A DNA stretch of 64,000 nucleotides from Posidonia oceanica (taxonomy: Eukaryota; Streptophyta; Magnoliopsida; Alismatales; Posidoniaceae), in the NCBI GenBank assembly GCA_037176725.1, contig JAZBRS010000035.1:45022001-45086000 (forward strand), read 5' to 3'. Positions 1 to 9,086 of the stretch are shown piece after piece. The position numbers and the translations under genes are program-made. Positions within the stretch are counted from its first letter, which is position 1, and each line of letters opens with the position of its first letter. The notes beneath the pieces were generated by a model, which was given only the letters and a program-made list of their open reading frames with translations, did not search any database and was not told where the DNA came from.

Positions 1-139
1 AGTTAACGGACCTATCACCGAGTAGTTAGGGCTGCTAGCCCACTAAGGAGTTAACGGACTCATCACTGAATAGTTAGGGATCATCAACCCGTGGTGACAT
101 GTTAACAAGTGTCAACCGAGTAGTTAGGGCTGCTAGCCC

Positions 140-1040
140 GATGTAGAGGAATGTAGTATGATGCAGAGAGAAAACGGGGACCCATCATGGTGAGTGTGCA
201 ATGGTCTCCGAGCGGGCATGCGATGCAACGCCACAGAGTGGCAAACAAGGGATATGCCAGTCATCAAGGACCTACCCAACGCGGTGGGCGGCAGAATTTG
301 AAAGAGCGGAGCCTCTGAGCGAGGTCAGGCAAAAGTGCTCATCCTTGACTCCAGTTTTCAAAAATAGGGAGAAGAGAAGGTAGTTTATTATGCATATATG
401 TTTTTGTAGCTTTGGATTCAAAGCAATTGTTTGGTGAGAGGTTGCTTCTGCACTTTCTGACTCAGGAAATTCTCGATCCTCGAGCAATGCCATGTCGATT
501 TGTGGTTGGTGGCTCTCATTCTCACTCTTACTTCGGGATGAGGCCTCAACTTTGCAGAGTATAGCCTTTGGCTGTAGGTGGGTACCAGAGACATTGGATG
601 TAGCTTCATAGCCTCCGTCTTAAATCCTCGGGGACCGAATACCGCTTTTGACGCTCTCGGATAGATATTTCTTTTTCCCCTCTTGGGTGACGGGACTTGC
701 ATCTAGCCTGCCAGGGAGGTAGAATTGTTGTTTGCACTAGGGATTGGAGCGTGCTGCTGTGCTCGGAGGGTGGGGCCAAGTCCTCTAGATAAAGTTTCCC
801 GTGCAGTTAGCAATGTGGTGCTTGGAGTTGAAAGTTGAGGTGGCTTAGTTGCTCGTCTGAGTCACTCATCTCATGGACGTCTTCTTTCTTCGACTTCTTT
901 CATCATTTTTCTTTTATGCCCAGCATGCATATCTTGTTATCATATATTTTTTTGCTCACATGATCTCAATTCTTTTGGATATGCATGTCTTCGCCCTCTT
1001 GGGGTAGTGGTCCCAGATGAGGCGTTAAGAGTTCGGCTAG
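140..1040 (-). other. conserved 3' block of gag-only elements, possible remnant reading frame
   Basis: On the minus strand, 628-418 translates to a stretch (containing SQRLYSAKLRPHPE, ending in a stop at 418-420) that matches 44797-44989 on the plus strand at nearly every residue over about 67 codons. Upstream of this the two copies differ by an indel and a stop. I do not recognise a protein family. It could be the C-terminal end of a lost coding region or a conserved RNA segment. Confidence 0.45.
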
Positions 1041-1044
1041 CCAG
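1040..1044. repeat. target-site duplication of E1, left copy
   Basis: GCCAG directly precedes the LTR start TGTTGACACCCC and is repeated at 29365-29369 directly after the 3' LTR end. A 5-bp duplication is the usual length for Ty3/gypsy integration. Confidence 0.95.
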
Positions 1045-2980
1045 TGTTGACACCCCATCTTGATAGGCTTAGACCATTTGGGACCTTCTGACGACTTCTG
1101 GATCTAAACCTGGGTCAAAACTACACCAATCCCCTTCATCTTACCCTTCAAAACAAGCCTAACTTGACCTAAGCCTACACCTATTTCCCAAGCCCAAAAC
1201 TTACCCAAAAACCATAGGAAAACCCATCACTCCCAACTTAGCAAACCTACCCAAACACTTAGAAATTTTCAACCCAAAACCATTCCCAAAAATCCTAGAA
1301 AACCTAGGTAAAACTACCCATTTTCTACACCTCAAAACCCTTCCAAAACTTTCTCAAAACTAAACCAAATCCCCAGAACTAACACTAGAAATCCTAGGCT
1401 ACACACCCACCAAATTTCAATCCTTTTTGAAACCTTTAAACCCTCCTTTCACCCAAATTATCCTTTTCTCTCTCTTGGATTATTCTTTTCTCTCTCCTCT
1501 CTCTCTCCTGATTATCCTCCTTCTTTTCATCCCCTTCTCTCTTTTTTTCTTGCCTGGCTGTGGGCCCTCCTTGTGCATCTATCTCTTCTCAATCTTATTT
1601 CTATTTTTATCTTATTTTTAGCATTTTCCCTGACTTCCAAAAAAATTGTTTTCTTTCAACTCCTCTCTTTCACCTTTATTCTTCCTTTTTCCCTTTTCCT
1701 CCTCCTTCTCCTCTTCTTTTTCTTTCTTTTTACTAAGCTCTTAAAAAATCTTTAAAAACCTCTAAAAACTTTAAAACAAAAGGAAAACAAACCAAAACCC
1801 TAAGAAAAATAATTAAAAATATTAAGCAAACAATTAAAAACCTAAACCCAACTAAATCTAGCTAAAATGGAAAACCAAGAATGCAAGCTAAAAAATGCAA
1901 AACAAACCAAAAGAAAATGCTGTAAAATCAAGGAAAAAACCGAGATGTAATCAAAATAGCTAAAAGTAAAATCCTATTAAAAACAACCTAGAAAACAAAC
2001 CCTAAAAGAAAGAAAACACTTAAGAAATGCAAGGGCTAATAATTAAGAAGGAAAAACCTAACTTAACAACTCTAAAAAAAAAATTGAAAACATAATTAAA
2101 AAATAATAAAACAAACAATCAAAATTTACGAACAGCTAATTAAAACTTAACAAGAAAACCTAACCTAAGAAAAAATGCTAAAAGAATTTAACAAACGAAA
2201 TTAAGAAAAAGCAAATCAAAGAAGACCTAAGAAAAATCCTAAAAGACTAAAATCAAAAGCCAAAACTCACTCTAATTAATCTAAAAACAAACCTTAAAAA
2301 ATCCTAATTAACATCCCAAGTACTTAACAAGAAAAACATAATTAAAAAACAACTTAAAAGACTTAACAAACATTTAATCAAAATAAAAAACAAATTAAAA
2401 ACAAAGAAAACCCTTAAAACCCTAATCAAACCCAAAATCCCTCTAAACCTGATTAACCAACCGAAAACAGTCATTAAAAAATTTAATCACGGTCCTAACT
2501 TAAAATACAATCACTCTAATAATTTTACCTATTTTTATTTTATTTTTATCCAATTTATTTCTCCTCTCGTTCCCTTCCATTTCTCTCTTTCTTCCTATCT
2601 TTCTTTCTTTTCTTCCTTTTCTTCTACTGGGCCCAGTCTGGCCCCTTCCAGCCCCTTCTTTCTTTTCTTTCTTTTTTCTTTTTTTAGCTCGCGGCCCGGC
2701 CCGTGCCTTCAGCCCCTCCTCTTCCCTTCTTCCTTCTTCTTCCTTCTTCAGTTCTTCTTCCCGCGGCCTGCAACAGCACTCCCTCCTTCCTTTTGAATTC
2801 AATTCTTCCCCCTCCGTCCAATCGGCCTACAGCTTCGCCTCTCCTCTCTCAGCACTCAGCGGATCTTCTGGGAAGGCATTTACTGCCCGTCTTCTCGCCG
2901 GCCTCCTCTCAACTTCAGCTATAGTGTTCGGCACCGGTGGGATTTCAAAAATCCACAGCGCGCCCAGCGGCTTCCTCCTC

Positions 2981-2990
2981 TGCTTAAAAA
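2981..2990 (+). promoter_or_regulatory. candidate TATA-like element of the E1 LTR
   Basis: TGCTTAAAAA lies just upstream of a C/T-rich stretch. Its position corresponds to GATATAAG at 49032 in the solo LTR. The 3' LTR equivalent is at about 25369. This is position-based inference; no transcript start can be seen. Confidence 0.25.
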
Positions 2991-3770
2991 CCTCTGGTCT
3001 TCTCCTCCTTCCACGCCTTTTGTCATCCGAGAGAGAGAGCTAAGGAATCCAGAGAGAATTCCTAGCATTCCCCTCCTTCTTCCTCCTCTGAAACCAGCAG
3101 CAACTTCACCCTCCTCTTCCCCTGAAACTAAGCTGGTTCCAGACCATAAACCGCACCCAATTCCTCCCCCAACCTCACCCAGAATCCCAGCATCGCAGCC
3201 CCTCCATCCCTCAGCCTGTCCGCTCCAGAAACCGCCCCCGAACACCCAAAATTCTCAGCAGAACCCAACTCCTTTCCTCCCAAAAATTCCCGACACCACA
3301 GCCCTTGAAACCTTCCCAAATTCCACACCCTAACTCACCTGATCACCAGCTTTCTAACCCCCCAAAGCTCTAGCCTTCTCCCCCCTCACAGTCCAAGCAA
3401 ACCACCACAAACACCTGTGACCTTCCTCTGCCAGAAGATCACCCCACCTGCAAACTCCACCCACAGGTCCCCACGATCCAATTTAACCACCCAAAACCCT
3501 TCACCCAACCTCCAGCAAGTCGCCAGCACCCTCCAATTGATCCAGAGAGCGGCGGACATCCACCCCCACCTCCGGCATCCAGCTGTGAACCCACTGAACC
3601 CATTTGTCGCGCCGGTCTTCGCAGCTGCCCTCTGATCATTCAGCAAGCTCCGAAGCGTCGCGCGGAGCAGAACCGGACGCCCAGAAGCAACCAGAGACGC
3701 CCGCAGCAGCCGGACCAACCTCACCGTCGATCCCTGGATCAGTCGACGTCGGGAGGACTCCTCAGCCATG

Positions 3771-3783
3771 GAAACCGGTAACT
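3771..3783 (+). promoter_or_regulatory. candidate 5' splice site in the LTR leader
   Basis: CCG|GTAACT here is ACAG|GTAACT in the 3' LTR (junction 26164/26165). Homologous positions in the solo LTR (AAAAG|GTAGAC, 49989/49990) and the 60912 LTR (GCAG|GTAATT, 63548/63549) also keep the GT donor. Conservation in otherwise divergent sequence supports a real donor; the acceptor is not identified. Confidence 0.4.
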
Positions 3784-4172
3784 CTCTTCATCCCTAAGTT
3801 AGACTCCCTCTTCTCTTGCTTTTTCGCCCCTCAGCCTGGGATTTCCTTCTCTCCTGCGCCGGGTCAACGCTGGGTCAGCGTCGTCTTCTCCGACGAGCTT
3901 CACAGTACGTCCCGCTGCTCCGGTCAGCAGAACGTCGCTCCAGCAGCTGCCTCCGCTCCGCACGGGTCCCAGAAGCATGCTCCGGCCTTCAGATCGCAGC
4001 GACGCCGCCTCGTCGGCCCGGACTGTGCCTGAGAAGGTCTGCAGACCTCCGGTGACTTCTCCGGCTCGCTCCAGCCAGCGTCGAACCCCGCTGGACGTCG
4101 CCCGATCTCCGTCAGGTCCTGGTGAAGCCCGCCCGCCGGTCTATGCCGCACCAACTCCCCTGTGCCGGCGTT

Positions 4173-4207
4173 CATGGACACTGGTAGCTTTTGCTACAGT
4201 GTCCATG
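4173..4207 (+). other. strong LTR hairpin (5' LTR copy)
   Basis: CATGGACACTG (with GTAGC) pairs with GCTACAGTGTCCATG across a TTTT loop. It sits just before the conserved stretch ACTGTGCACTTATTTT. The same hairpin is at 26560-26594 in the 3' LTR. Positional equivalents with different stems are at 50235-50268 and 63784-63839. Confidence 0.8.
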
Positions 4208-5886
4208 GCCGTCGGCCATTTCACTGTGCACTTATTTTCTGGTACCTTGGTTATTTTACCAAATATTGCTTTTTTGGTCTCAGTTCTTACTTATTTGCGT
4301 TCAGGTCCTTTATTTGATTAAATCTGTTTATTTCTGAACTAAAACCATATAAAATTGCATGAAAAATATGTAGTTCTCTTTATTTGCATGTCAGTCCTTT
4401 TACTGTGCTTTCCTTCAGTAATAAATTTGATTTTGGCCCTCCGGCTTTTGATTATTGCATTTTAGTCCTGCAGTTGATTAATTTGATTTAATACACTAAG
4501 TTTGCCATATAAAATTGCATTTTAGGTCCTTATTGTTTTCTATAATTGCCATTTAATCCCTTGTCCTGTTAACTTAGCTTTTATTTTTCAATTTTTGCTT
4601 ACTGCATTGCATTATTTCCCCCCTGTTTTCTGATTTTTGCATATAGGTCCTTCCCTAATGCACAGTAGTCATTTAAATGCATATTTCCCTTATAAAATTG
4701 CATTTTTGACCCTGCATGATTTGAAAATTGCACATAGGTCCTCTGCATGCTTATAAAAATCATTTAAATGCATATTTTGCTTATAAAATTGCATTTTAGC
4801 CTCCACATGTTTGGAAAATTGCATATAGGTCCCCCATCTGCATTCCCAGACCCACTAGATCCCTGTTTTGCTGGAAAATTGCATTTTGGACCCTAATGAT
4901 TTTAAAATTGCATTCTAAACTGCCACATGGTTTCAAAGTTTGTCCTGATACATGCTCATCTTGGGAAATTGAATTTTAAACCCTGTCTTTTGTAAAATTG
5001 CATGCAGACCCTCTTTTTTCCAAAACCCTTGCATAAAAGCCCCAAACTTTTCAAAACCTTTGCATTTAGACCCCCATCCTTTCAAAAATTGCATTTAAAT
5101 CTCCAATTTTCTAAAAAATCACCCTTAAGCCTTTTCTTGCATTCTGCATGCATTGCACTCATGCATTCTAGTTTTTGGCATCCTTTGCACACACTTAAGT
5201 ATCATTAGCTCCCATTTACAAGGGAGGACCTGTTTTGCACACCTCTAGGACCCCCTGTACACTTAGATCCATTCTTCTCCCCTGTTCTGGCCCCTCTGCC
5301 TTGAAGCTATGATATCTTCCAATCCGGCCGTTGGATCTTCTCAAATAAGCTACCCGGACGACCCCGGCGAAGCGCTCTTCAGCATGGACCAAGCAGATCT
5401 CAGATCAGGTTTCAGATTTCCCAAGTACGTCCTTCTGAAGCCCTGCACAGCATTCATTTGCATACCATTTGCATTGCATGCATCGTTTTCGCTTTTTATT
5501 TCCTCGAACATGTAGTATAGGACTTCCTCTACTTATCTATCAATTCCGTTCCTTCTTTCGCGTATTCCCAAGTGTTTTGTGTCGTGTTTCCCCTGGATTC
5601 ACCACTTATTGCGACTTTCTTCCACCTTTTCTACGATCCGATCGCACCGCGAGCTTTGGACAGCGTGCGAGACACATCGTGGAGCCGTTTAGTGGGAAAC
5701 AGTCACAAAGCGGTGGTAATCCCTCCACTTGCTTGTTCTCCCCAGTGTAGGTCTTCACACCTACTCTGCATGGCCCTTAAATAGTGCCTGTTCTCACACA
5801 CACACTGTTTGCCTCCTCTTTCGCTTCTCTTGTTCTCTCTCCTTGCATTTGCATCTGCATGGTTTTGCCGAGGTTTTATTCCGCCG

Positions 5887-6345
5887 CTTTTGGCACCGTT
5901 TTGCATGCCCGCTTTGTCTTTGGCACCGTTTTGCTTGCCTGCTTTGCTTTTGGCACCGTTTTGCGTGCCTGCTTTGTCTTTGGCACCGCTTTACGTGCCC
6001 GCTTCGCTTTTGGCACCATTTTGCGTGCCCGCTTCGCTTTTGGCACCGTTTTGCGTGCCCGCTTCGTTTTTGGCACCGTTTTGCATGCCCGCTTCTCTTT
6101 TGGCACCATTTTGCGTGCCTGCTTCGCTTTTGGCACCATTTTGCGTGCCCACTTCGTTTTTGGCACCGTTTTGCGTGCCCGCTTCGCTTTTGGCACCGAT
6201 TTGCGTGCCCGCTTCGCTTTTGGCACCGTTTTGCGTGCCCGCTTTGTTTTTGGCACTGTTTTGCGTGCCCGCTTCGCTTTTGGCACCGTTTTGCGTGCCC
6301 GCTTCGCTTTTGGCACCGTTTTGCGTGCCCGTCTTATTTTCTTGC
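5887..6345 (+). repeat. 30-bp tandem array in the 5' LTR, about 15 units
   Basis: The unit is TTTTGGCACCGTTTTGCGTG followed by CCCGCTTCGC. Each unit carries the dyad GGCAC-N8-GTGCC. The period is a multiple of three, so long open frames appear on both strands; these are artefacts of the repeat. The 3' LTR array (28272-28673) has about 13 units. Confidence 0.9.
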
Positions 6346-6696
6346 ACCGTTTTGCGTGCCGCTCTCGTTTCTTGCATTGTTTCGCGTACTTCACGCCGTT
6401 TTCTCTTGCTTGTCGCCTGCATTGCTTGGTTTTATCGTCGTTTTGCTTTTTCGTTTGCATTTGCATATCGGGCAGTGATGCTTACTGTCTGGAGTTCTCA
6501 CGAGCCTGGTTTCGCCCGGTTCGGAACACAGACAGTGCTGCTGAGCACTTAGATTGCACGTTTACTTCCTTGCATTGCATCCCACCACTTAGAGCACACC
6601 TATGAGCATTCATTCAGGCATTCATTGGCATTTAGGCATCCAAATCTGCATTTCCCTGTGTATGCGAGCGTAAGCCTAGAAAGACCGATTCTCGGG

Positions 6697-6729
6697 CGTG
6701 TCGGGGGTGGCTAACACCTTCCCCGCACG
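6697..6729 (+). other. conserved U5 hairpin
   Basis: CGTG.CGGGG pairs with CCCCG.CACG around a GTG-CTAA-CAC core. It lies about 355 bp before the LTR end. Equivalents are at 29024-29056, 34020-34051 (minus), 38772-38804 (minus), 52597-52629 and 56092-56124. Paired bases differ between families yet still pair. Confidence 0.7.
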
Positions 6730-6921
6730 TAACAGGAGTCCTTGCCCAGTCTTTTGGCCCCTAATGACCATATCGCCCTTATCCTAGGCATGAGTCATCT
6801 CATTTGCATGTATTTGCATTTGTTTTCCTTTGCATTGCTTTGCTTTGCATTTCTTGCTTGGTTTTGCGTGTTAATTCACGCATTTCCCCCGATTTTCCTT
6901 GTCTCCCGATAATAGACACGG

Positions 6922-6930
6922 TGGCGACTC
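6922..6930 (+). other. PBS-like TGGCGACTC inside U5
   Basis: It is identical to the first nine bases of a tRNA-Arg PBS and lies 132 bp upstream of the real PBS. The same nonamer is present in every LTR here: 29234, 33870-33878 (minus), 38613-38621 (minus), 52822 and 56276. Confidence 0.75.
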
Positions 6931-7053
6931 TGATTTGTCTTATCTTCTTCTTGTCTTACCTTTTCTCCTCTATTTTAAGTGTTTTCGAGTTGAGCCCTCC
7001 TCCTCGGACCTCGCCGCCAATAGTAAGCTTGATTCTGATTGGGATTACTACAG

Positions 7054-7071
7054 TGGCGACTTCGCTGGGGA
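7054..7071 (+). other. primer-binding site, tRNA-Arg type (E1)
   Basis: TGGCGACTTCGCTGGGGA lies one base after the LTR end. Plant tRNA-Arg(ACG/TCG) 3' ends are complementary to TGGCGACTCC-CTGGGGA, so there are only one or two mismatches. A tRNA-Arg primer is typical of Ogre-type elements. Confidence 0.85.
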
Positions 7072-8378
7072 TAGCAGACTCCGGCTTTCGCCTTCGCTTT
7101 TGCTCGCTTGGGATTTGCTTTCTTTGTTTGCTTTAGTGCCTCCTTTGCCTGTTTTGCTCGCTTTTCTGTGCAAACTCCTAGCGAGTCGCCTCGTGGCTAC
7201 TCTGCTTAGGTTTTGCACCTCCTTTGCCTCGGTTTGCGCTCTGTTTTGCTTTACTTTGCCTCGGTTGCTTGTTTATTTACTTATTTCTTTGCTTCTGCTC
7301 TTACTTGCTTTACAGCTTACCTATCTTTATTTTCTTTATCCTGCTTGCTTGTTATTGCTTCATTTCCTGCAATGCTTGTCTACATACTTGTTTGGCAACA
7401 ATGCATGCTTTTTGAATGCTGAATGCTTTCCTTACATATTTGCTATGTCACTACGCACGCACATGCCTTGCATATATGCCTTTTGACATGATGAATGCTT
7501 TTTCTTCACTATCATGCTCACGAACACTCGCACATGCCATGCACTTGCCTTTTGCCGTGTTGTATGCTGTTTGCCTGCCATATTTGACTGATTTTCTTCC
7601 CTTTCGCACATGCCATGCCTAGGATAGTAGAGACTTGTTTGCTCTCCCCATGGTTAACTAAAAATGGCAAGTAAAAGGAACTTCTAGGAGTAACTAGAGA
7701 CTTCAAACAATCCTTCACCCCCTTGGGCTAATAAAATGCGCAAGATAAAAGACTTTAATCATTTGCATAAGCATCATATAGGGCATGCATCTTCTCATCT
7801 GAGTCCACCTATTAGTCTGTGAAGGACAGTCCCGGCCTCTTGTTCCACCGCTTTGGGCGTGGCGCGAGTCAGTCGGTCTGTCCCCCCTTTGTTCAGGGGT
7901 CGTGTCGGTGTTAGTAGAGGGTACCACCCACGCTTTGGCGGGGTCGAGGCCACCAACGCACCACCTTGTCATTACCTGAGCTTTGGGCCAGGAGTTAGGC
8001 AGGGAACCCACTTTTCTGACCTGAGTCGGTGACCCGTACACCCAGGGATACCCGAAGTAAGTCACCTGCTAAGATACACTAGTTAGGTAAGGGGGCATAC
8101 TAGAAAGCATACATATCATTCATGCCATCTAACTTAACTCATTTGCATCCGTCTTTTCAGTTTCTAACCCCAGTTCCCTTCTGTTTGTGTCAGTAGTGAT
8201 CGATAAGCGAGTTCCCCTTACTAGAGCTTGAGTACTGACCCTTGTTGACACCCCTGTTGCGACCTTATTCGCGACCATTCCCTCTTCTGAGCTATCTGTC
8301 TTTGCGACGATAGCTCCTATTAGGAATTGCCGTTTGCATACCCGTCGCAGCCCTATTCTCACGCGCTCTAGGTCAGCA
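7072..8378 (+). other. E1 untranslated leader
   Basis: There is no supportable gene here. The first half is T-rich with TTGCTT/TTTGC repeats. Positions 7790-8060 form a block of about 270 bp (GAGTCCACC...AGTCCCGG...TTGGGCCAGG) that is also found in the E2 leader (about 33130-32850, minus) and the E4 leader (about 57060-57310). Its position before gag fits a packaging, dimerisation or translation element, which is inference. Confidence 0.7.
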
Positions 8379-9086
8379 ATGGCCCAGTACGTCAGTGAGC
8401 CTCTCTTTACTCCTGTCACGGAGGGTGTTTCCATTCCGACCCCTCCGGTCGCTCCTTCTGTCCCTTTTGTTCCCCCTCCGACGCCAGGGTTTCCTCCCTT
8501 GACGCCTCTAGGATCTCAGTATGTCTCGGGACAGTGGCAAGCATCTCTTCCTCCGGATCCGGTCGCCGAGTCTATCTTGATGACCGTTACTCGCGCTTCG
8601 GAGATGCCACTGCCCCCTCCATCCCAGGGATACGTCGCCTTTGACATCCCTCCTACCGCTGCTGCGACTTTTACTGTAGAACCTGTTCCTCCCGGACAGT
8701 CTGTGTTCGTGCCATTTGCCTCTCAACCTTTGCCGGCACTGCACTTCAGCGTCCCCACTGGCGAGACGCCTGAGGCGCAGTACCAGCACCTAATGGAGCT
8801 TGCCCAGAGACTGCAGGGCATGGCTCTATCGGTTCGTCCTTCTTGTGCTCCTCTCGTCCCTGAGGTTCCTTTGAGGCCAGTTCTTGCATTTCATGCATCT
8901 ACCTCCACACCTCCGCCTCGACCATCGTCTCAACTGCTCACGGTTCCGACAATGGGGGCCCGTTTACCGCCTCCTGCTGCACAACACCTAGCACAGCATG
9001 CTCCTCTTCCCCCTGGTGGTCAGTCCTTCGGACCGGTTGGAGCCCAGTATCTCACTGGCTCGCTGTCTGGCACCCCGCCTGTATAG
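8379..9086 (+). pseudogene. gag: gag N-terminal, Pro-rich segment ending in in-frame UAG
   Basis: This is a 235-residue Pro/Ala-rich stretch beginning MAQYVSEP. I chose ATG 8379 because the same Met-Ala-Gln start is present in E4 (57596) and E2 (32582, minus); an upstream in-frame ATG at 8334 is not conserved. The frame stops at TAG 9084-9086 and continues open in the same frame as the gag core. E4 has TAG at the same codon, followed by the same CAA CTG; E2 has a Gln codon there. Either this is shared decay, or the stop is read through to separate this segment from gag. Ogre elements have an extra ORF before gag, and this Pro-rich segment occupies that place. Confidence 0.7.

Larger units (their letters stand above)
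1..1044 (-). mobile_element. E2 internal region, distal part cut off by the E1 insertion
   Basis: Read on the minus strand, this continues the sequence at 29365 once E1 is removed. The joined sequence matches the E4 stretch near 60790-60890 and then the tail at about 44400-45260. The block holds no intact gene. It carries a conserved 3' block (about 140-1044) and, at 1-150, copies of the motif GGGCTGRTA-CCCTAACTA-GATARGTCCGTTAACT (in reverse), which recurs in the tails at 38.4, 42.1, 45.3-46.0 and 60.2 kb. The element runs off the left edge of the window. Confidence 0.8.
1045..7052 (+). repeat. E1 5' LTR
   Basis: It starts TGTTGACACCCC and ends GATTACTACA next to the PBS. Regions in order: a G-poor A/C-rich stretch (about 1140-2510), a C/T-rich stretch (2520-3700), a GC-rich part (3600-4210) ending in a strong hairpin, a degenerate repeat zone of AAATTGCATTTTAGGTCC-like units (4320-5110), a conserved exon-like block (5300-5425), a 30-bp tandem array (5887-6345), and the U5 signals. 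Open frames inside it are short or repeat-driven; I see no LTR-encoded protein. Confidence 0.95.

Noticed and set aside
3604..4321. Short GC-rich open frames in the LTR before the hairpin
   Set aside because: The frames are not kept between the 5' and 3' LTRs or in the solo LTR.
5729..6605. Several 200-270-codon open frames on both strands of the LTR 30-bp array
   Set aside because: The unit length is a multiple of three, which keeps overlapping frames open at once; no start context or domain supports coding.
7213..7622. Hydrophobic short open frames in the E1 leader
   Set aside because: T-rich sequence gives Leu/Phe/Cys-rich translations in every frame; E2 and E4 do not conserve them.
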